Assembly: GCA_052117605.1 (NCBI GenBank)
Contig: JBQKIT010000030.1
Length of the DNA: 13,826 nucleotides
Reading direction: 5' to 3' (one strand)
DNA from: CAG-791 sp000431495
GTDB taxonomy: Bacteria; Bacillota; Clostridia; Lachnospirales; Lachnospiraceae
Shown here: positions 1 through 6,552 of the stretch, piece after piece
Layout: each line of letters opens with the position of its first letter
How positions within the stretch are numbered: the first letter of the stretch is position 1
The notes under the pieces: generated by a model
Database searches by the model: none
Told to the model about the DNA's origin: nothing
The model's input: only the letters and a program-made list of their open reading frames with translations
Position numbers and translations under genes: made by a program

Positions 1-115
1 GTCAGAGCTACAGGGAAAAATCAAAAGTCCCACAGTATCTGAATGTATTGAACCACCGAATCAAAAAGAAAGGAAAATGTTGATTTAGCTTCTGGAATCA
101 TCATACAAGGATATT
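1..115. other. Upstream region of rpoD, no gene recognised
   Basis: This AT-rich leader precedes rpoD. Two forward frames are open from the window edge, ending at a TAG near 86 and a TGA near 82, but neither tail resembles a DnaG C-terminus, the usual upstream neighbour, so no partial CDS is called. A weak ribosome site AAGG lies at 107-110, five bases before the rpoD ATG. I see no convincing terminator. Confidence 0.3.
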
Positions 116-1591
116 ATGGCGAAGAAGAAAGCAGATGAACTGACAGAAAACAAGGAGCTTGTCCAGGCAGAGGAAAAACCTGTGAAGAAGCCCACAGCCA
201 AAGGCGGAGCAAAGAAATCCGCCAAGTCCGTAGTTGCGGAGGAAAATGCAGAGGATGCGGATGAATTTCAGACGCGTCTTGAGAAGCTTGTCAAGCAGGC
301 GAAGAAAAAGGGAGATGTGCTGGATTACCAGGAGGTTCTCAAGACCTTCCAGGATATGGACCTTGAGGATGAGAAGTATGACCTGATCACTGCATACCTG
401 GAGTCGAAGGGGATCGATGTTCTGAACCTTGAGGAGGATCAGGACGACGTGCCGGATCTGGATGATGACGATCACGTGGATGACGACGAGGTTCCGAACG
501 AAGAGCTCGAGATGATCGAGCAGGAGGAGATGGACGGCGAGGATGACCTCGATGCGCATGGCGTAGGTGATGCCATCAACATTGAGGATCCGGTCCGGAT
601 GTACTTAAAGGAGATCGGCAAGGTTCCGCTTCTTACCGCGGACGAAGAGGTTGCCATCGCAAAGCGCATGGAGAACGGCGACATCGCGCAGAAGATGCTG
701 GATACGATTTTTGCGGATGTTGCGGATGGGGATACCGAACGGGTGACCACGGAGGACGAGTTCTGGAAATACCTTCGCAACGAGGAGCAGAGGGAAGAGG
801 CGGATGAGAAGAAGCCGTTCCTTCTTGGGCGGAACAAGCAGGAGCTGAAGGAAGTGGTTGCGGACGGCGAGGAAGCCAGGAAGAAGCTTGCGGAAGCAAA
901 CCTAAGACTGGTGGTCTCGATTGCAAAGCGTTACGTTGGCCGCGGCATGCTGTTCCTTGACCTCATTCAGGAGGGAAACCTTGGCCTGATCAAGGCGGTA
1001 GAGAAATTCGACTTCCGAAAGGGATTCAAGTTCTCTACGTATGCAACCTGGTGGATCCGTCAGGCAATCACAAGAGCCATTGCCGATCAGGCAAGAACAA
1101 TCCGCATTCCGGTTCACATGGTGGAGACCATCAACAAGCTGGTTCGTATCTCCAGACAGCTCCTGCAGGAGCTTGGCCGCGAACCTACGCCGGAGGAGAT
1201 TGCGGACCGCATGAACATTCCGGTCGAGAGAGTGCGTGAGATCATCAAGATTTCTCAGGAGCCGGTATCTCTGGAGACGCCGATCGGCGAGGAGGAGGAT
1301 TCTCATCTTGGCGACTTCATTCAGGATGACAACGTTCCGGTTCCTGCGGAGGCGGCAGCCTATACGCTTCTGAAGGAGCAGCTGCAGGAGGTTCTCGGAA
1401 CCCTGACGGAGAGAGAGCAGAAGGTTCTGCGGCTTCGCTTCGGGCTGGATGACGGCCGCGCGCGCACGCTGGAAGAGGTTGGCCGCGAGTTTAACGTAAC
1501 CCGTGAGCGTATCCGTCAGATTGAGGCGAAGGCGCTCCGAAAGCTTCGTCATCCGTCCAGATCCAGAAAGCTGAAGGATTATCTGGATTAA
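116..1591 (+). CDS. rpoD: RNA polymerase primary (housekeeping) sigma factor RpoD/SigA
   Basis: Primary sigma factor of 491 aa that directs RNA polymerase to -10/-35 promoters. Seen in order: a Lys/Ala-rich N-terminus (about 1-45), region 1.1 (about 48-103), a very acidic stretch (about 105-148), region 1.2 starting EDPVRMYLKEIGKVPLL, region 2 with RLVVSIAKRYVGRGMLFLDL and the -10 recognition helix around YATWWIRQAITRAI, region 3, and the region 4.2 helix-turn-helix TLEEVGREFNVTRERIRQIE (about 451-470) ending RKLKDYLD. The family match is unambiguous. Odd: compared with B. subtilis SigA as I recall it, about 62 residues (190-251) are inserted between regions 1.2 and 2.1, where most Firmicutes have only a few residues. 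The gene is followed directly by a structured spacer and trmK, as in the conserved sigA-trmK-yqfO order of Firmicutes. Confidence 0.98.
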   Translation: MAKKKADELTENKELVQAEEKPVKKPTAKGGAKKSAKSVVAEENAEDADEFQTRLEKLVKQAKKKGDVLDYQEVLKTFQDMDLEDEKYDLITAYLESKGIDVLNLEEDQDDVPDLDDDDHVDDDEVPNEELEMIEQEEMDGEDDLDAHGVGDAINIEDPVRMYLKEIGKVPLLTADEEVAIAKRMENGDIAQKMLDTIFADVADGDTERVTTEDEFWKYLRNEEQREEADEKKPFLLGRNKQELKEVVADGEEARKKLAEANLRLVVSIAKRYVGRGMLFLDLIQEGNLGLIKAVEKFDFRKGFKFSTYATWWIRQAITRAIADQARTIRIPVHMVETINKLVRISRQLLQELGREPTPEEIADRMNIPVERVREIIKISQEPVSLETPIGEEEDSHLGDFIQDDNVPVPAEAAAYTLLKEQLQEVLGTLTEREQKVLRLRFGLDDGRARTLEEVGREFNVTRERIRQIEAKALRKLRHPSRSRKLKDYLD

Positions 1592-1736
1592 CAATGAGGA
1601 CAATCTGAAAGCAGAGTGTCTTTCCGGGAAACTTGTTTTCGGGGAAAGACACGGATGCTTGAAGATGGGACGAATGTCCCACATCTCGAATTTGCGGAGC
1701 AAATTCGAGATGGTCCTCATTGAGTGGGAATGAGGA
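1592..1736 (+). promoter_or_regulatory. Structured rpoD-trmK spacer with two exclusive pairings
   Basis: The spacer begins right after the rpoD stop. A perfect 10-bp outer stem (1592-1601 CAATGAGGAC with 1713-1722 GTCCTCATTG) encloses three hairpins: 1616-1625/1643-1652 (10 bp), 1666-1671/1676-1681 (6 bp, GAAT loop) and 1682-1695/1699-1712 (14 bp, GGA loop). Together they make a cloverleaf-like junction. The strand TCCTCATT (1714-1721) is also perfectly complementary to AATGAGGA at 1729-1736, which covers the ATG at 1730. The two pairings exclude each other. There is no U-tract, so it is not a plain terminator. The structure is seen in the sequence; a regulatory role is inference. Confidence 0.55.
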
Positions 1737-1771
1737 AAATCATTTACCTGCACACTCGGGAGAGACAAAAT

Positions 1772-2701
1772 TTGCTTACACTTTCAAAACGTCTTCAGGC
1801 AATCTGCGATATGGTGACGCCGGGAGCCCGCATCTGTGACGTCGGATGCGACCACGCTTATGCAGACATCCGTCTTCTTCAGGAGGGCAAAATTCCGCAT
1901 GCGCTTGCGATGGATGTGGCGGACGGGCCGCTGGCCTCTGCCAGATCCAATCTGGAGCTGACAGAGCTCACGGAGCGCTGCGATATCCGTAAATCCGACG
2001 GTCTTGCGGCCTATCAGGCGGGAGAAGCGGATTGCATGATCTGCGCCGGAATGGGCGGGATTCTGATGCGGACGCTTCTGGAGGCAGAGCCGGAAAAGGC
2101 CCTGTCCTTCCGGGAGCTGATTCTGTCGCCGCAGTCGGAAATTTATCTGGTGCGGGAATGGCTGTTTGCGAACGGCTGCCGGATTTCGGATGAGAGCTTT
2201 TTTGAGGACGAGGGAAAATATTACACCGTGATGAAGGTTTTGTGCCCGGATGGCCTTCGTCCGGAGCAGGATATGACATCTGCAAAACTTGCGAAGGAGG
2301 CAGATTCGATGCAGGAGCGCCCCGACTGGCAGGCACTTGCGGAGCGGATCGAGGGGCTTTCCAAGGAAGATCTGAAACAGGCTATGGTTTCCGGGAAGGA
2401 GCTTTGCCGGATCCTGCGTGATCCCGGCTTTCACAGGCTGACGGAGGAGCGCTACGGACCGTGCATTCTGCACCGCTTTCTGGAAGAAGGCAAAGAGCCC
2501 TGCTTTCAGGAGTATCTGATGCAGACGCTTCGCTCCAGGCTGAAGGTTGCGGAGGGTGTTTCGCAGGCCGCGGCGGGGGCGAACGGGGAGGAAGGCAGCA
2601 GCAATGCCAGGCAGCGGCTGTCTGAGCTTTGGGGTGAAATCGGAATTCTGCAGACTTTGTTTGCAGTACGGCAGCTGAATCAGAGAAAAGGAGGAGTGTG
2701 A
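1772..2701 (+). CDS. trmK: tRNA (adenine(22)-N1)-methyltransferase TrmK
   Basis: SAM-dependent class I methyltransferase of the TrmK/YqfN family, which makes m1A22 in tRNA. The N-terminus LSKRLQAICDMV, the SAM-binding motif DVGCDHAYAD (about 23-32), ICAGMGG and LSPQSEIYLVREWL are the family's conserved blocks. A charged, helical C-terminal half follows. Start: I favour TTG at 1772 because family members start just before LSKRLQ and GGGAGAG lies at 1758-1764 with 7-base spacing. The frame also has GTG 1724 and ATG 1730, which would add 16 or 14 residues but have poor ribosome sites and lie in a possible hairpin. From TTG the protein is 309 aa, longer than the roughly 230-240 aa typical of the family; the extra length is in the C-terminal region. 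Its stop overlaps the region of the NIF3 ribosome site, so the two are probably co-translated. Confidence 0.9.
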   Translation: MLTLSKRLQAICDMVTPGARICDVGCDHAYADIRLLQEGKIPHALAMDVADGPLASARSNLELTELTERCDIRKSDGLAAYQAGEADCMICAGMGGILMRTLLEAEPEKALSFRELILSPQSEIYLVREWLFANGCRISDESFFEDEGKYYTVMKVLCPDGLRPEQDMTSAKLAKEADSMQERPDWQALAERIEGLSKEDLKQAMVSGKELCRILRDPGFHRLTEERYGPCILHRFLEEGKEPCFQEYLMQTLRSRLKVAEGVSQAAAGANGEEGSSNARQRLSELWGEIGILQTLFAVRQLNQRKGGV

Positions 2702-2706
2702 CGGCG

Positions 2707-3489
2707 ATGCGTTTGACGGAAATCATGACGGAGCTCGAGGAATTTTGCCCGAAGTCCTTTGCCATGGACTGGGACAACCCGGGACTTCAGGCGGGGCGCG
2801 CGGACAAGGAAGTTTCTGTGGTATATCTTGCAGTGGATGCGACCTCGGACGTTATCGAGGACGCGGCAAGGCAGAAGGCGGATCTGATCCTGACACATCA
2901 CCCGCTGTTATTTTCCGGGTTAAAGCATGTGACGGACCAGGACTTTATCGGGAAGCGTATCCTACGGATTCTGCAGGCGGATATGGCACTGTATGCCATG
3001 CATACGAATTTTGATGTCATGGGGATGGCAGCTGAGGCAGCGGAGGAGCTGCATCTTCTGAATCCGGATGTGCTGGAGGTGACCTACGAGGATTCGATTT
3101 CCCATGAGGGGCTTGGGCGAATCGGAGAGCTTCCGGAGCACATGACGCTGCGGGAATGCGCGCAGTACGTGAAGGATGTGTTCCGGATTCCGGAGGTTCG
3201 GGTGTACGGCGATCCGGAGTCACCGGTTGTCATGACGGCAATTCTGCCGGGCTCCGGGAAGGACGAGGTGGACGCTGCCATCGAGCGCGGAGCGGATGTT
3301 CTGATTACGGGAGACATTACCCATCATGTGGGACTGGACGCCGTGGAAAAGGGCATTTCGCTGATTGATGCGGGGCATTACGGCGTGGAGAAGATGTTCG
3401 TGCCTTATATGCGCGATTATCTGAAGAGAGAGATGCCGTATCTTACGGTGATCTGCGCGCCGGAAAAGGAAGCATTTACAGTTATTTAA
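2707..3489 (+). CDS. NIF3-like dinuclear metal-centre protein (YqfO/YbgI family)
   Basis: A 260-aa member of the NIF3 family, which forms toroidal hexamers with two metal ions per subunit; its reaction is not settled (the label GTP cyclohydrolase 1 type 2 homolog is by similarity only). Conserved blocks: MDWDNPGLQAG near the N-terminus, ILTHHPLLFSG (H64/H65), HTNFD, VLITGDITHH and IDAGHYGVEK (H224, E228). The His, Asp and Glu residues match known metal ligands. It is the short form, without the middle PII-like insertion seen in about 370-aa relatives. Start: ATG 2707 is preferred; the GTG at 2698 overlaps the trmK stop, but GGAGGAG at 2690-2696 is then only one base away, while it is about 10 bases from the ATG. 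The order after trmK matches B. subtilis yqfN-yqfO. Confidence 0.93.
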   Translation: MRLTEIMTELEEFCPKSFAMDWDNPGLQAGRADKEVSVVYLAVDATSDVIEDAARQKADLILTHHPLLFSGLKHVTDQDFIGKRILRILQADMALYAMHTNFDVMGMAAEAAEELHLLNPDVLEVTYEDSISHEGLGRIGELPEHMTLRECAQYVKDVFRIPEVRVYGDPESPVVMTAILPGSGKDEVDAAIERGADVLITGDITHHVGLDAVEKGISLIDAGHYGVEKMFVPYMRDYLKREMPYLTVICAPEKEAFTVI

Positions 3490-3520
3490 GAGGGAAAGCT
3501 TAGCCGGAAGGGAGGAAAAC

Positions 3521-5227
3521 ATGCCGACAGTATTTGTAGACGGACAGCAGAGGCAGTACGAAAAGGGAACAACGTTCGAGAAGATCGTAAGCGAGTTCCA
3601 GCCGAAGTATCACAATGAGATTGCGCTCGTCTATTTTAACCGGAAAATGCGCGAGCTGAACAAAAAGCTCGACCGGGACGGGGTGGTTTCTGTGATTACA
3701 ACCAGAAATTCCGCGGGATATCTGGCTTATGTACGGACGGCGACCCTGATGCTGGTGAAGGCGGTGGCGGAGCTGACGGGGAGAGAGGATCCGCTTCGCG
3801 TAAAGGTGGAATTTACACTCGGCAATGCTTATTTCTGCACGCTTCACGGGAATCTGACACCGGAGGAAGAGGAGCAGGGCTTTACCGTGTCGGAGAGCGG
3901 AAACATTCTGGTTCCGGATGAATTTGCCGAAAAGGTCCAGAGGGAGATGGAGAAGATGCGCGATCGCGGCAGTGCGATTACAAAGAAGACCTATCCGCTC
4001 GATGATGCCATTGCCTTGTTTAACCGCCAGGGCATGCAGGACAAGGTGCAGCTCTTCCATTTCCGGAGAAGCTCCACCGTCAATGTTTACTGCCTGGAAG
4101 GCTACTATGATTACTTCTACGGGTATATGATGCCGTCCACGGACTATGTGCGGCAGTTTGAGGTGAGCGCCTACCGCGAGGGGATTCTCATGAATCTTCC
4201 GGGGCACGAGACGCCGGACGAGCTTACGCCGTTTCGGGAGGAGGACAACCTGTATGAGCAGCTGATGCTCTCTACAGAGTGGGGAAATCTGGTTGATATT
4301 TCCACGGTCGGAGATTTGAATACGCAGATTTGCAAGGGCAACATTTCGGATATGATTCTCGTTCAGGAGGCCCTTCAGGAGCGCAGAATCGGCGACATCG
4401 CGGAGGACATTGCAGACCATGAGGATGTCAAGGTCGTGCTGGTCGCAGGCCCTTCCTCCTCGGGCAAAACAACCTTTGCCCACCGTCTTGCCATTCAGCT
4501 TCGTTCCTTCGGGCTTCGTCCGCACATTCTGTCGATGGACAACTGGTTTGTTCCGAGGGAGCGCACGCCGATCGACATCGACGGCAATTATGACTACGAA
4601 TGTCTGGAGGCTCTGGATCTTGAGCTGTTCAATGACAACATGACCGATCTCCTGAGCGGAGAAGAGGTGGAGCTTCCGACCTTTGATTTCAAGGCCGGCA
4701 AGAGACGCTATAAGGACGCGCCGATTTCCATGGGCCCCGATGACATTCTGATCATTGAAGGCATCCACGGTCTGAATCCGAAGACGTCGGAGGGAATTCC
4801 TGCGAAGAACAAGTTCAAAATCTATATTTCTGCGCTGACCTCCCTGAACATCGACGAGCACAACCGGATTCCCTCCTCGGATACCAGGCTTCTTCGAAGA
4901 ATTGTCCGTGATGCGAGAACCCGCGGCTACGATGCGCAGGGCACCATCGCGCTGTGGAAGAAGGTGCGCGAGGGGGAGGAAAAATATATTTTCCCCTATC
5001 AGCAGAATGTAGACGCGGTCTTCAACTCCGTCCTCATCTATGAGCAGGCCGTGCTCAAGCAGTTCGCGGAGCCTCAGCTGTATTCGGTTTCGATGGAGTC
5101 CCCGGAGTATTACGAGGCAAAACGCCTCCTGAAGTTCCTGGAATATTTCGTTGGCGTGGATACGGCGGCGCTGCCCGCCAATTCCATCTGCCGCGAGTTT
5201 GTGGGCGGCGGGTGCTTCGAGCTGTAA
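3521..5227 (+). CDS. TGS-domain nucleoside (uridine kinase-like) kinase
   Basis: A 568-aa protein with a ThrRS-like N-terminal half and a C-terminal kinase of the uridine kinase/phosphoribulokinase P-loop family. Residues about 1-62 look like a TGS domain (MPTVFVDGQQ start), and about 63-230 resemble the second additional domain of threonyl-tRNA synthetase. The kinase has the Walker A motif GPSSSGKT (310-317), SMDNWFV after it, and DDILIIEGIHGLNP as the Walker B and lid region, with RLLRRIVRDARTRG near the end. Clostridial proteins of this layout are annotated nucleoside or uridine kinase; the true substrate is not known to me. A strong ribosome site (GGAGG) precedes the ATG. Only 31 bases separate it from the NIF3 gene, so it probably belongs to the same operon. 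Confidence 0.92.
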   Translation: MPTVFVDGQQRQYEKGTTFEKIVSEFQPKYHNEIALVYFNRKMRELNKKLDRDGVVSVITTRNSAGYLAYVRTATLMLVKAVAELTGREDPLRVKVEFTLGNAYFCTLHGNLTPEEEEQGFTVSESGNILVPDEFAEKVQREMEKMRDRGSAITKKTYPLDDAIALFNRQGMQDKVQLFHFRRSSTVNVYCLEGYYDYFYGYMMPSTDYVRQFEVSAYREGILMNLPGHETPDELTPFREEDNLYEQLMLSTEWGNLVDISTVGDLNTQICKGNISDMILVQEALQERRIGDIAEDIADHEDVKVVLVAGPSSSGKTTFAHRLAIQLRSFGLRPHILSMDNWFVPRERTPIDIDGNYDYECLEALDLELFNDNMTDLLSGEEVELPTFDFKAGKRRYKDAPISMGPDDILIIEGIHGLNPKTSEGIPAKNKFKIYISALTSLNIDEHNRIPSSDTRLLRRIVRDARTRGYDAQGTIALWKKVREGEEKYIFPYQQNVDAVFNSVLIYEQAVLKQFAEPQLYSVSMESPEYYEAKRLLKFLEYFVGVDTAALPANSICREFVGGGCFEL

Positions 5228-5241
5228 GGCGGCGAAGCGCA

Positions 5242-5261
5242 TGCGGCAGGACCCTGCCGCA
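5242..5261 (+). terminator. Hairpin after the kinase gene, no U-tract
   Basis: TGCGGCAG (5242-5249) pairs perfectly with CTGCCGCA (5254-5261) across a GACC loop, 14 bases after the kinase stop. There is no T-run behind it (GACTTTGCG follows), so it is a weak or factor-dependent terminator, or an mRNA 3'-end stabiliser, at the end of the rpoD-to-kinase group. Confidence 0.4.
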
Positions 5262-5301
5262 GACTTTGCGGGCGCAGGCGGAAAAGCTGCCGTCTGGATT
5301 T

Positions 5302-5328
5302 TTGAGAACAATTGTGTTAAGTTAGTAG
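5302..5328 (+). promoter_or_regulatory. Possible rnpB promoter
   Basis: TTGAGA at 5302-5307 and TAGTAG at 5323-5328, with a 15-base spacer, lie just ahead of the expected RNase P RNA 5' end near 5331-5333. The -35 is good, but the -10 and spacing are poor. Position relative to the RNA is the main support. Confidence 0.25.
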
Positions 5329-5330
5329 CT

Positions 5331-5682
5331 TGTAAGCAGAGCAGACGATCGCGGCCCTGTCTTTGACAGGGGTGAGGAAAGTCCGGGCTTCACAGGGCAG
5401 GATACCGGTTAACGGCCGGCGGAGGCGACTCCCGGGACAGTGCAACAGAGACATACCGCCTTTCTCTTTGGAGAGAGGTAAGGATGAAAAGGCAGTGTAA
5501 GAGACTACCGTCCGTGCAGTAATGTGCGGAGCCATGCAAACCCTATCCGAAGCAAGACCGAAACGGAAACCATGGATTGGCCCGATCCGTTTCCAGGTGC
5601 GTCGCTTGAGGCTGCCGGCAACGGCAGTCCTAGAAAGATGATCGTCCAACGACAGAACCCGGCTTATCGCTCTGCTTATATT
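5331..5682 (+). ncRNA. rnpB: RNase P RNA (catalytic subunit)
   Basis: Catalytic RNA that removes 5' leaders from tRNA precursors. All universal core blocks are visible: GAGGAAAGTCCGGGC (5374-5388), the GGTAAGGATGAAA block near 5477-5490, AGAAAGATGATCGTC near 5632-5646, and ACAGAACCCGGCTTA (5652-5666). The ends pair to form P1: TAAGCAGAGC (5333-5342) with GCTCTGCTTA (5669-5678), which fixes the boundaries at about 350 nt. A T-run (5684-5690) follows the 3' strand, consistent with intrinsic termination or the end of transcription. The family is certain; the exact ends are good to a few bases. Confidence 0.97.
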
Positions 5683-5701
5683 GTTTTTTTGATGGAAATG
5701 A

Positions 5702-5744
5702 TCTCAGAGCAGGTCTGCCGGATTCGGGCAGGTTTGCTCTGAGA
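5702..5744 (+). terminator. Long hairpin between rnpB and the protease gene
   Basis: TCTCAGAGCA (5702-5711) pairs perfectly with TGCTCTGAGA (5735-5744), and the inner CTGCC (5715-5719) pairs with GGCAG (5727-5731). Only ATTGTT follows, a weak U-tract. It may be a back-up terminator for rnpB or a leader structure of the protease mRNA, which starts 45 bases downstream. Confidence 0.5.
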
Positions 5745-5789
5745 ATTGTTATGCCTGACAGAGGTGCTCCTGCTGTAAGAAAGAATAGG

Positions 5790-6497
5790 ATGAATATCTA
5801 CAATCATAAGATTAAGAATAAAAAGGCGATGACGGCGATTGTACTTGCCGTCATTGCTGCGATGTTTCTGATTCGAGGCTTCCTTCTGAAGAACGGGACC
5901 ATTGACCGGATGTATACCCTGGAGCCGGACGAGCTGCATAAGGCACTGTCCGGATATGAGGTGGTTCTTCACGCAGGCGGCGTTTCCGGCTCCGGCACCA
6001 TATTGGACGCCCGAAAGCACTCCACGAAAGATGAGAAGTTTACGCTGACCATTGCAACGGCTGCACATGTTGTCGGAGAGAGTAAAGAGGCGGAGATCCT
6101 TCTTCCGGATGGCACAAAGGAAACGGGAACGGTTCTTTCCTCTGACGCAGAGACCGATCTGGCTTTTGTGCAGTGCCTTTTTGAAGAGGAGCTGGAGGTG
6201 TATTACTCCCGCGATCTCCTGGACCGGCTTGCCGAAGAGGATCCGGTCTATGCGCTGAAGGGAGCGGATCACAGCGACCTGGTTTCCGGAACGCTTCTGA
6301 ATACACGGTTTTCAGAGGATGGAATCGGGGAAGAGCTGATGCTTTCTGACATCGAAGGAGAAAACGGCATGTCCGGAGGCGGTCTATACGGGAAGTCCGG
6401 AAATTACCTTGGCATGATTGTGCAGGGAACTGAGGATGGAAAATGTGCATGCATACCGGCGAGTACGGTGATGGAAGCCATGAAAGCGCTTTTGTAA
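5790..6497 (+). CDS. Membrane-anchored trypsin-like serine protease (HtrA-type fold, no PDZ)
   Basis: A 235-aa protein with a Lys-rich N-terminus and one hydrophobic segment (about 14-32, TAIVLAVIAAMFLIRGF) that should anchor it with the protease domain outside the cell. The S1-type catalytic triad is visible: His93 in ATAAHVV, Asp123 in ETDLAFV, and Ser195 in GMSGGGLYG. There is no PDZ domain, and at this size it has only the protease domain. The natural target is unknown; quality control of exported proteins would fit the fold. Start: ATG 5790 with AAGAAAG upstream gives a normal N-terminal anchor. An in-frame ATG at 5751 would add 13 residues but has no ribosome site and lies close behind the upstream hairpin. 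No operon partner is obvious. Confidence 0.8.
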   Translation: MNIYNHKIKNKKAMTAIVLAVIAAMFLIRGFLLKNGTIDRMYTLEPDELHKALSGYEVVLHAGGVSGSGTILDARKHSTKDEKFTLTIATAAHVVGESKEAEILLPDGTKETGTVLSSDAETDLAFVQCLFEEELEVYYSRDLLDRLAEEDPVYALKGADHSDLVSGTLLNTRFSEDGIGEELMLSDIEGENGMSGGGLYGKSGNYLGMIVQGTEDGKCACIPASTVMEAMKALL

Positions 6498-6524
6498 ATG
6501 CAGGCATGAATGAATAAACGGATA

Positions 6525-6544
6525 TCTGACATGAAGAGGTCAGA
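6525..6544 (+). promoter_or_regulatory. Small inverted repeat overlapping the GTPase ribosome site
   Basis: TCTGAC (6525-6530) pairs with GTCAGA (6539-6544) across an 8-base gap. Its right arm runs into the ribosome binding site of the first G3E GTPase gene. It could be an operator or a translation-modulating hairpin; the six-base arms are short enough to be chance. Confidence 0.2.
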
Positions 6545-6552
6545 GGAAAGGA

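Noticed and set aside
1..90. C-terminal end of dnaG
   Set aside because: dnaG is the usual neighbour, but neither open frame at the edge resembles the end of primase, and the region is AT-rich like a spacer.
1592..1722. Intrinsic terminator for rpoD
   Set aside because: The hairpins are strong but none is followed by a U-tract, and the next gene starts immediately on the same strand.
3500..5311. A 603-codon minus-strand frame opposite the nucleoside kinase gene
   Set aside because: It has no family motifs or ribosome site, and the plus frame has TGS and P-loop kinase motifs. Long antisense frames are common opposite GC-biased genes.
6498..6552. A Zur-type operator before the GTPase pair
   Set aside because: I looked for a TCGTAAT-ATTACGA-like palindrome and found none; only a short TCTGAC/GTCAGA repeat is present.
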